Assembly (NCBI GenBank): GCA_003731675.1
Contig: RCNQ01000207.1
Span: 1 to 6,342 of the forward strand
Source: Bacteroidetes/Chlorobi group bacterium ChocPot_Mid
GTDB lineage: Bacteria; Bacteroidota; Ignavibacteria; Kapaibacteriales; UBA2268
DNA length: 6,342 bases
Reading direction: 5' to 3'
Part shown: positions 1 through 6,200 of the stretch, piece after piece
Layout of the letters: each line of letters starts with the position of its first letter
Numbering within the stretch: the stretch's first letter is position 1
Position numbers and translations under genes: made by a program
Notes under the pieces: model-generated
Seen by the model: only the letters and a program-made list of their open reading frames with translations
What the model was told of the DNA's origin: nothing
Databases searched by the model: none

Positions 1-495
1 CCCGCGAGCATAATAGGGCAGTCCGTTGTTCGGGTCTAAATCAATCGCCTTGGAAAAATCCACCAATGCCTTATCGTACTGCTTATTCAATTTATATGAA
101 TTTCCTCTTGCGTAATAATAATCCGATTTTGTATTGTCAAGTTCGATTGCCTTATCGAAACATGAAATTGCAGAAGTGTAATTGCCGTCCTGAATATAGC
201 TCAGACCAAGAGCGTAATGCGCATCAGCCATATTGCCATCAAGATATACAGCTTTTGAAAAATCATTGATTGATTCCTTGATTTTTCCTAAATGAGCATA
301 AGCAAGACCACGCCCATACCATGCAGGTGCATAATCATCTTTCGATTGAATCGCTTTCTCGTAAAAAACTACTGCCGATGCATATTCTCCTGCTTGCATT
401 GCGTCGTATGCTGATTGCAGGTATCCTTTTTCATCAGCTTTAGTCAATGTCAGAACAAAGAAAAATGATATTAAAACCAATACTGTATTTTTCAT
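1..495 (-). CDS. Secreted tetratricopeptide-repeat (TPR) protein, C-terminus outside the window
   Basis: The reading frame is open from the ATG at 495 down to base 1, giving 165 residues with no stop, so the C-terminal part is missing. The start is set by AAAGGAG at 510-504, eight bases upstream. Residues 1-20 look like a signal peptide: MKN, a hydrophobic core rich in Leu, Val and Phe, then a TKA site before DEKG. Consecutive 34-residue TPR units follow at about 25-58, 59-92, 93-126 and 127-160, and a fifth begins at the edge. They show the usual pattern (for example YYARGNSYKLNKQYDKAL, then DFSKAIDLDPNN), with G, Y, A and the final P in place. TPR arrays are protein-binding scaffolds, so a periplasmic or outer-membrane-associated adaptor is likely. 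The partner cannot be told from the sequence. The gene diverges from lysA with a 169-base spacer and I see no functional link between them. Confidence 0.9.
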   Translation of the reverse strand, partial: MKNTVLVLISFFFVLTLTKADEKGYLQSAYDAMQAGEYASAVVFYEKAIQSKDDYAPAWYGRGLAYAHLGKIKESINDFSKAVYLDGNMADAHYALGLSYIQDGNYTSAISCFDKAIELDNTKSDYYYARGNSYKLNKQYDKALVDFSKAIDLDPNNGLPYYARG

Positions 496-614
496 TTTCA
501 AAACTCCTTTATATTCTTTAATTTTTTCATCTTATAAACTTTTAATTTAAAAAAATATTTACAATTTCATACAACTTTTTTAAGAATTATCGCATTTTGT
601 TGCAAAAAAATCAT

Positions 615-622
615 TAAATTTG
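615..622 (+). promoter_or_regulatory. Possible -7 promoter element for lysA
   Basis: TAAATTTG matches the Bacteroidota -7 consensus TAnnTTTG and lies 42 bases before the lysA ATG, which would give a leader of about 35 bases. The nearest upstream TTG (597-599) is only 15 bases away, shorter than the usual 19-21, so the -33 box is poor. No riboswitch-like structure fits in so short a leader. The call rests on one short match in AT-rich DNA. Confidence 0.35.
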
Positions 623-664
623 CGTGCTTTTTTTCATTCTTTTTAAGTATTAACAGGTTAAACA

Positions 665-1897
665 ATGGAACTGATAAATGAAAATTACTACATTGACGGT
701 CTGAAAGTTCTCGATTTGTGCGAAAAATACAGAACTCCGCTCTATGTTTACGATACATCAAAAATGATTGAACAATACAACAAAATGTTCAGCGCCTTTA
801 CTTGCCCTAAAGTGAAAATCAATTATGCCTGCAAAGCATTAACAAATAAAAATATTCTCAGGTTGTTCAAAAATCTTGGTTCAGGTCTTGACTGTGTTTC
901 CATTCAGGAAGTATGGCAAGGGCTTATTGCCGGATTTAATCCTCAGGATATAATCTACACACCAAACTGTGTTTCTTTCGAAGAAATTGCTCTTGCTGTG
1001 AAAGAATCCGTCAAAGTTAATATTGACAACATTTCAATTTTAGACCAGTTCGGTCATGAATATGGCAATAAAGTGCCTGTCTGCATTAGGATTAATCCCC
1101 ATATCATGGCTGGCTCACATTCAAAAATCTCTGTAGGTCATATAGATTCCAAATTCGGCATTTCTATTCACCAGATACCACTTGTAGAGCGAATTGTCAA
1201 GACACACAACATTGTTGTCGAAGGCATCCACATGCATACCGGCTCTGATATACTTGATGTTGATGTTTTCCTTCAGGGTGCAGAAATGCTTTTCGAAGTT
1301 GCAAAAAAGTTCCCCGAAGTAAAATACATTGACTTCGGAAGTGGTTTCAAGGTGCCTTACAAACCTGATGACATCGAAACTGATATAGAAGAACTCGGAC
1401 AAAAAATTTCTTCACGATTTAATGAATTTACTTCTGAACTCGGCAAAGAAATTACCCTGATGTTCGAACCAGGAAAATATCTCGTTAGCGAAGCAGGTTA
1501 TTTTTTCGTTACAGTCAATGTCGTTAAGCAGACAACCTCGACAATATTTGCAGGAGTGGACTCTGGTATGAATCACTTGATAAGACCAATGTTCTACGAT
1601 GCCTACCACCATATATTCAATGTATCGAAGCCCAATGCAAAGCCAAGAATTTATTCAGTTGTAGGATATATCTGCGAGACAGATACATTCGGCTACAACA
1701 GGAAAATTTCGGAAATCTCAGAAGGAGATATTCTTGGTTTCAAAAATGCAGGTGCTTACTGCTACGCAATGGCTTCCAACTACAACTCACGCTTTCGCCC
1801 TGCAGAAGTAATGATTCACAACGGCAAAGACTACCTCATCAGAGAAAGAGAAACTATCGAAGACCTAATGAAAAACCAGATTGATGCTAATTTCTGA
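665..1897 (+). CDS. lysA: Diaminopimelate decarboxylase
   Basis: This 410-residue protein is a PLP-dependent fold-III decarboxylase. It converts meso-diaminopimelate to L-lysine and CO2, the last step of lysine synthesis, in the cytoplasm. The alanine-racemase-like barrel spans about residues 20-275 and the beta-rich C-terminal domain about 280-395. Visible family motifs are YACKALTN with the PLP-binding Lys57, HMHTGSD at 189-195 with the His that stacks on PLP, DFGSGF at 223-228 (phosphate-binding glycine loop), EPGK at 268-271, LIRPMFYDAY at 305-314 (substrate-binding Arg and Tyr), CETD at 337-340 (Cys and Glu from the partner subunit of the dimer), and NAGAY at 361-365. Length is normal for the family. 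Lys271 stands where many LysA proteins have Arg (EPGR). From memory this is usual in the Bacteroidota-type branch. Carboxynorspermidine decarboxylase (NspC) is the main alternative in the fold but fits the motifs less well. No clear Shine-Dalgarno precedes the ATG. The gene appears to be monocistronic. Confidence 0.93.
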   Translation: MELINENYYIDGLKVLDLCEKYRTPLYVYDTSKMIEQYNKMFSAFTCPKVKINYACKALTNKNILRLFKNLGSGLDCVSIQEVWQGLIAGFNPQDIIYTPNCVSFEEIALAVKESVKVNIDNISILDQFGHEYGNKVPVCIRINPHIMAGSHSKISVGHIDSKFGISIHQIPLVERIVKTHNIVVEGIHMHTGSDILDVDVFLQGAEMLFEVAKKFPEVKYIDFGSGFKVPYKPDDIETDIEELGQKISSRFNEFTSELGKEITLMFEPGKYLVSEAGYFFVTVNVVKQTTSTIFAGVDSGMNHLIRPMFYDAYHHIFNVSKPNAKPRIYSVVGYICETDTFGYNRKISEISEGDILGFKNAGAYCYAMASNYNSRFRPAEVMIHNGKDYLIRERETIEDLMKNQIDANF

Positions 1898-1912
1898 TTA
1901 TAAAAATAAAAT

Positions 1913-1939
1913 CGGGTAAGGTCTTTTAGCCCTTACCCG
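1913..1939. terminator. GC-rich hairpin just after lysA, possible terminator
   Basis: CGGGTAAGG pairs perfectly with CCTTACCCG (9 bp) around a 9-base loop, 15 bases past the lysA stop. On the plus strand no T-run follows, so it is not a classical intrinsic terminator for lysA. It may instead protect or define the mRNA 3' end. On the minus strand the hairpin is followed by ATTTTATTTTTAT, which fits an intrinsic terminator for leftward transcription better. Confidence 0.5.
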
Positions 1940-2027
1940 TTCGGTCCAATATGAAAAAATATTTCTTCTCGCTTCGCAAAAATATTAATTCTTCGAATAC
2001 AATGCAAATATTTTTTTAAAATTTTTT

Positions 2028-2061
2028 AAAAAAAAAAGCGGGATGGCTTGACGCACATCCC
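2028..2061 (-). terminator. Intrinsic terminator, leftward
   Basis: Read on the minus strand, GGGATG (2061-2056) pairs with CATCCC (2045-2040) across a 10-base loop. Two bases (GC) follow, then ten T residues (2037-2028), a textbook Rho-independent layout. It lies 285 bases past the stop of the CBS gene, so it ends either a long 3' untranslated region of that gene or a separate small transcript from the spacer. Confidence 0.65.
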
Positions 2062-2075
2062 ACCTAGAGTTCATT

Positions 2076-2115
2076 ATGAAAAATTTCCTTAATGCAAATT
2101 AAGAAAATTTTTCAT
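2076..2115. other. Long A/T hairpin with GCAA tetraloop
   Basis: Arms of 18 bases pair with a single C-A mismatch (2087 with 2104). ATGAAAAATTT matches AAATTTTTCAT, then CTTAAT pairs with ATTAAG, closed by a GCAA loop of the GNRA type at 2094-2097. On the plus strand the stem is followed directly by TTTT and CC (2116-2121), so it could serve as a distal terminator for lysA. A long near-perfect stem with a stable loop is unlikely by chance even in AT-rich DNA. Whether it acts as RNA or as DNA is not shown. Confidence 0.6.
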
Positions 2116-2345
2116 TTTTCCAAAAAAAATTTTAAAAAATTTTTTGAATCAGACACTTGACTAAATAAAAAACGGACTATAACGCACATAAAAGAATATA
2201 TCAAATAACTCCGCTCCTTTCTTATAAATATTTGTTATATATGATTTTATAAAAACGAATAATTCAACTTGCTTTTGCTCTAACTAAAAGTTTACTGCAT
2301 ATCTTTATTTCAGATTTAATAAAAAAATTTCCGGAAAAAAATCAA

Positions 2346-2771
2346 CTAAAGCATTTTATTTAGTATAAACAAATAAATATCAGTCGAAGTAACAATGCCC
2401 ACCAGATTGTTTTTCCAGTCAACAACAGGCAGACAATCCACCTTTTTCTTTGCCATTTTTTCTACTGCTTTCCTGACACTGTCCTCAGGATAAATCACAA
2501 TTACATTTTTCTCCATTATTGTCTTAAAGTCAGTGATTTTATTATGTCCTTCCTCTCCATATTCATCATCGAAATCATAAAGATTACGGAGCGTAAATTC
2601 CATTATCGTCCGTTCAGTAATCAATCCTATTAGCTTTTTTCCATCAAGCACAGGCAAAAAACGAAGCTTTTCCCTCTTCATTAATTCATCTGCATTGTGT
2701 ACTGTGTCATCAAGATTGATTGTGAATACGTTTTTGGTCATTATTTCTTCAATTTTTGTTGCTGTTAGCAT
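2346..2771 (-). CDS. Two-CBS-domain protein
   Basis: The protein has 141 residues and consists of little more than a tandem CBS pair (Bateman module). CBS1 is at about 5-62 and CBS2 at about 83-139, joined by an acidic linker (NLYDFDDEYGEEGHN). Each repeat begins with IMTKNV or IMEKNV and has the xxPVxD strand (RFLPVLD, DCLPVVD). CBS2 ends in GIVTSTDI, the GxxTxxD form that contacts the ribose or phosphate of adenine nucleotides. CBS1 has GLITERTI, lacking that Asp. Such proteins commonly bind AMP, ADP, ATP or SAM and regulate partners, but no partner or ligand can be named here. An in-frame ATG at 2783 would add MGGY. I prefer 2771 because GGGAGG (2781-2776) lies four bases upstream, and because the likely promoter would leave only about seven bases of leader before 2783. 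It is not in an operon: its upstream neighbour is the divergent tRNA-Ala. No transmembrane segment or catalytic domain is attached. Confidence 0.88.
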   Translation of the reverse strand: MLTATKIEEIMTKNVFTINLDDTVHNADELMKREKLRFLPVLDGKKLIGLITERTIMEFTLRNLYDFDDEYGEEGHNKITDFKTIMEKNVIVIYPEDSVRKAVEKMAKKKVDCLPVVDWKNNLVGIVTSTDIYLFILNKML

Positions 2772-2795
2772 ATAACCTCCCATATTTTTATATCA

Positions 2796-2825
2796 CAAAT
2801 ATAATAAAGTTTCATAACAAAACAA
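2796..2825 (-). promoter_or_regulatory. Bacteroidota-type promoter of the CBS gene
   Basis: On the minus strand TTG (2825-2823) is followed by 19 bases and then TATATTTG (2803-2796), an exact TAnnTTTG -7 element. Transcription would start near 2790, giving a leader of about 20 bases that contains the GGGAGG ribosome binding site. Position and spacing fit well. Experimental proof is lacking. Confidence 0.55.
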
Positions 2826-2940
2826 TTTTTATTTATTCCATTTATTTATAAGAAAAAATTTTTAATATCTTTAAAAATTGTCTAATATCTTAGTAATAAT
2901 GAAGATATATTGACAAAACAATAAAATAATTTTAAATTTA

Positions 2941-2972
2941 TTTGCTCAATGCAAAAAAGTTATTTAATTTTG
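2941..2972 (+). promoter_or_regulatory. Bacteroidota-type promoter of the tRNA genes
   Basis: TTTG (2941-2944), a spacer of 20 bases and TAATTTTG (2965-2972) match the Bacteroidota -33/-7 consensus (TTTG, then TAnnTTTG) in both boxes. The expected start, near 2979, is about five bases before the mature tRNA-Ala. This is the best promoter in the window and the main support for the phylum assignment. Confidence 0.7.
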
Positions 2973-2983
2973 TATTTCTCATT

Positions 2984-3056
2984 GGGTCCGTAGCTCAGTT
3001 GGGAGAGCGCAGCATTCGCATTGCTGAGGCCGTGAGTTCGACTCTCATCGGATCCA
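2984..3056 (+). tRNA. tRNA-Ala (anticodon CGC)
   Basis: A complete 73-base cloverleaf is visible. The acceptor stem is GGGTCCG with CGGATCC, containing the G3-U70 wobble pair that identifies alanine tRNAs, and the discriminator is A. The D stem is GCTC/GAGC with GG in the loop. The anticodon stem is CAGCA/TGCTG around TTCGCAT, giving anticodon CGC at 3017-3019, which reads GCG. The variable loop has 5 bases and the T stem is GTGAG/CTCAT with loop TTCGACT. CCA is not encoded and must be added after transcription. It is probably co-transcribed with tRNA-Gln, since no terminator lies between them. Confidence 0.97.
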
Positions 3057-3100
3057 CGGTGATTGAAAATAGAAAAAAATTGAAAAGGAATTAAGAAATT

Positions 3101-3163
3101 ATTCGTAATTCGTAATTCGTAATTCGTAATTCGTAATTCGTAATTCGTAATTCGTAATTCCTA
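3101..3163. repeat. Heptanucleotide tandem repeat (ATTCGTA)
   Basis: Eight perfect head-to-tail copies of ATTCGTA run from 3101 to 3156. A ninth copy with one change (ATTCCTA) follows at 3157-3163. The array fills about half of the 115-base spacer between tRNA-Ala and tRNA-Gln and stops eight bases before tRNA-Gln. It is likely transcribed as part of the tRNA precursor. Similar short tandemly repeated heptamers are known from cyanobacteria and other bacteria and usually vary in copy number between strains. No coding role is visible. Confidence 0.97.
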
Positions 3164-3171
3164 ATTGAAAT

Positions 3172-3244
3172 TGACCCGTGGTGTAACTGGCAACACGTCT
3201 GACTCTGGATCAGAAGAGTCCAGGTTCGAGCCCTGGCGGGTCAG
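3172..3244 (+). tRNA. tRNA-Gln (anticodon CTG)
   Basis: A complete 73-base cloverleaf is visible. The acceptor stem is TGACCCG with CGGGTCA, starting with the U1-A72 pair typical of bacterial tRNA-Gln, and the discriminator is G. The D stem is GTGT/ACAC with loop AACTGGCA. The anticodon stem is TCTGA/TCAGA around CTCTGGA, giving anticodon CTG at 3205-3207, which reads CAG. The T stem is CCAGG/CCTGG with loop TTCGAGC. CCA is not encoded. No promoter is visible in the repeat-filled spacer ahead of it, so it is probably processed from a transcript started before tRNA-Ala. Confidence 0.97.
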
Positions 3245-3245
3245 C

Positions 3246-3278
3246 AAAAAAAGGAGCTTTTTCGGAAGCTCTTTTTTT
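3246..3278. terminator. Bidirectional intrinsic terminator between tRNA-Gln and carB
   Basis: GAGCTT (3254-3259) pairs with AAGCTC (3266-3271). The loop can close further as a T-G pair around TTCG. Seven A residues lie before the stem and seven T residues after it, so a U-run follows the hairpin on either strand. It begins directly after tRNA-Gln and lies 20 bases past the carB stop, so it can end both convergent transcripts. Confidence 0.88.
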
Positions 3279-3298
3279 ATTATCAAATATCCTTTTAT

Positions 3299-6200
3299 TT
3301 ACATCTCGTTCCAGCTTTTAATTGCGATATCCTCCATTTTCATCTTACAGAAAGCATAGATGAATGCACTTGCAAGACGTGCATTTGTCAGCAATGGTAT
3401 GTTATAATCCACTGCATTGCGCCTTATCTGGTAGTCCCTGTCCAATTCACGCTCACTCAGGTCTTTCGATATGTTGATGATTAAATCGAATTTCTTCTCA
3501 CGTATCATATCAATCACATCGGGTTTGTAGTTTTCGTCAGGTCTGAGGACAAGTGTGGTTTTTACACCGGCATTCTTCAAAAATTCATAAGTGCCGAGAG
3601 TAGAATACAGCTGATATCCGTTCTCCACAAGCATCTGAGCTGATTTTACCAACTCTACTTTCGAACGTATTGCTCCTGATGATATTAGTATGTTCTTCTT
3701 TGGTATTGTATAACCGACTGAGAGCATCGCAGACAATATTGCTTCGTAATAATTTTCTCCAAGACATCCTACTTCACCTGTCGAAGCCATCTCTACTCCG
3801 AGTACAGGGTCTGCTTTGTGCAATCTTGAGAATGAAAATTGTGGTGCTTTCACTCCGATGTAATCCAAATCGAAAAGCGACTTGTCGGGCTTTTCTATTT
3901 TCACATCAAGCATGGCATTTGTCGCCATTTCAATTAAATTCGTCTTCAGTACTTTTGATACAAATGGAAAGCTTCTCGATGCACGGAGATTGCACTCGAT
4001 TACTTTAATGTCATTGTCTTTTGCAAGGTATTGAATGTTAAAGGGACCTGTTATATTAAGTGCCTTGGCAATTTTACCTGTTGTCTTCTTGATTTTTCTT
4101 GTTGTTTCCACATAAATTTTTTGCGGAGGAAAAAGCATTGTAGCATCACCTGAATGCACACCTGCAAACTCAACGTGTTCGGATATCGCATAGGCAATGA
4201 TTTCCCCGTTTTTCGCAACTGCATCCATCTCTATTTCCTTTGTATCCTCAAAAAACTTTGTTACTACCACAGGATATCTCTTCGAAACATTTGCGGCAAG
4301 CCGTAAAAATTTGTCAAGTTCTCCTTCGTTCGAAACAACATTCATTGCAGAACCTGAAAGCACATAGGAAGGTCTTATCAGCAAAGGATAGCCAACTTTT
4401 TTTGCAAAATCGTGTACTTCTTCTATGCTTGTTGATTCAATCCATTCAGGTTGTTCTATTTCGAGCTTGTCGAGTAAAGCTGAAAATTTGTGACGGTCTT
4501 CTGCATTGTCAATTGATTCGGGTGAAGTTCCCAGTATGTTGATTTTTTGCCCTTTGAGACGCATTGCAAGGTTGTTTGGTATCTGCCCGCCCATAGAGAC
4601 TATCACACCATAAGGAGATTCAAATTCGATTATATCCATCACCCTTTCGAAAGTGAGTTCGTCGAAGTACAGCTTATCGCAAATATCGTAATCTGTGCTG
4701 ACTGTTTCAGGATTATAATTTATCATTATTGATTCAATGCCCTGTTTCCTCAGTGCCATTATTGCATTTACACTGCACCAGTCGAATTCCACACTACTGC
4801 CGATTCTGTAAGCACCTGAACCAAGTACGATAACAGACTTTTTATTTTTATCAGGAATATAATCATTCTCTTCACCGGAGTATGTCATATAAAGATAATT
4901 CGTCTGAGCAGGATATTCAGCCGCAAGAGTATCAATTTGTTTCACTACCGGTTTAATGTTCTGCTTTAAGCGATGGTGCCTGACTTTAAGCAAGCTTTCA
5001 TCAATTTTTGCATCTTCATCTTTGAAAATAAATCTTGCAATCTGGAAGTCCGAGAAACCCAGCTTTTTCGCCTTAATCAGCAATTCATTCGGTAATTCTT
5101 CAAGTGTATTGTATGACAATAAAATTTTTCGCATTTCGAAAATATTTTCGAGCTTAACGAGAAACCATTTATCAATGCCCGTTAGCTTGTGTATTTCTTC
5201 GATTGAATAGTTGTTATTTAAAGCCATTGCAATTACGAAGATTCTCATATCAGTCGGTTCGGAAAGTTCCTCGTGATAATCTTCGATCACAAGGTCTTTG
5301 TTTCCCACAAGTCCGTGCATTCCCTGACCAATCATACGCAAACCCTTTTGCAATGCCTCCTCAAAAGTTCTGCCGATTGCCATAACTTCACCTACACTTT
5401 TCATACTGCTGCCAATGTGTCTCGATACACCTTTGAATTTATTCAAATCCCACCTTGGAATTTTGCAGACTATGTAATCAAGTGCAGGTTCAAAGAAAGT
5501 TGATGTAGTCTTTGTTATTGAATTTTTCAACTCGTGCAAACCGTAGTTCAATGCAAGTTTTGCCGCAACAAAAGCAAGCGGGTAACCTGTTGCTTTCGAT
5601 GCAAGTGCAGATGACCTCGAAAGACGTGCATTGACCTCAATGACTCTGTAATCTTCTGATTTTGGGTCTAATGCAAATTGTACATTACACTCACCAACAA
5701 TCCCGATATGTCGTATTATCTTAATAGACAGACTTCTTAATTTATGATACTCACTATTCGAAAGAGTTTGTGAAGGTGCAACAACAATACTTTCACCAGT
5801 ATGTATTCCCAGCGGGTCAAAGTTTTCCATATTGCAAACCGTTATGCAATTGTCGTAGCAATCACGAACTACTTCATACTCGATTTCCTTCCAGCCCTTC
5901 AAAGACTCTTCAACCAAAATTTGCGGAGAGTAAGCAAGAGCTTTAGTAGCAAGTTTTTCAAGTTCTGTCTCGTTTGTGCAAAAGCCACTTCCCAAACCAC
6001 CAAGTGCATAAGCGGCACGGATGATTATTGGATAATTCAATTCAGCGGCGGCTTTCTTTGCATCTTCCAGATTTGTTACAGCAATGCTTTTTGGTGTAAG
6101 CACATTGATTTCAGCGAGTTTTTTCACAAACAGTTCGCGGTCTTCGGTGTCCATTATTGCACGGATTGGCGTGCCGAGCACTTTCAGTTCATACTTCTCA

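Larger units (their letters stand above)
2012..2139. repeat. Inverted repeat of A/T tracts flanking two hairpins
   Basis: The left arm at 2012-2027 (six T, four A, six T) is the exact reverse complement of the right arm at 2124-2139 (six A, four T, six A). The arms bracket the hairpins at 2040-2061 and 2076-2115. Because the arms are made only of homopolymer tracts, a chance match in such AT-rich DNA is quite possible. Confidence 0.4.
1898..2345. other. Structured AT-rich intergenic region without a convincing gene
   Basis: This 448-base spacer lies between the convergent 3' ends of lysA and the CBS gene. It holds a GC-rich hairpin (1913-1939), a weak A/T hairpin (1958-1964 with 1980-1986), a minus-strand terminator (2028-2061), a long A/T hairpin (2076-2115) and an outer pair of A/T inverted repeats (2012-2027 and 2124-2139). 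The part at 2160-2345 is plain AT-rich DNA, apart from a purine-rich AAAGGAG on the minus strand at 2220-2214. No homologous protein or known RNA family is recognisable. Confidence 0.7.

Noticed and set aside
496..664. Lysine riboswitch or other leader regulation upstream of lysA
   Set aside because: The spacer is only 169 bases, shared by divergent promoters, and shows no GC-rich conserved stems. The predicted lysA leader is about 35 bases.
3101..3163. CRISPR-like array
   Set aside because: The units are seven bases, directly adjoining and without spacers. This is a simple tandem repeat.
3057..3171. A third tRNA or a promoter between the two tRNA genes
   Set aside because: The spacer is A-rich sequence and heptamer repeats. 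There is no cloverleaf and no TAnnTTTG element at a suitable distance.
3585..5503. Several plus- and minus-strand open frames of 60-112 codons overlapping carB, and similar ones within lysA
   Set aside because: They lie wholly inside strongly conserved enzymes in other frames, have no recognisable domains and lack supporting initiation signals.
6179..6181. GTG as the start codon of carB
   Set aside because: The frame continues upstream to the window edge with clear CarB sequence (DKIYFLPVTP, LLSFGGQTALN), so this Val codon is internal and the gene is cut by the window.
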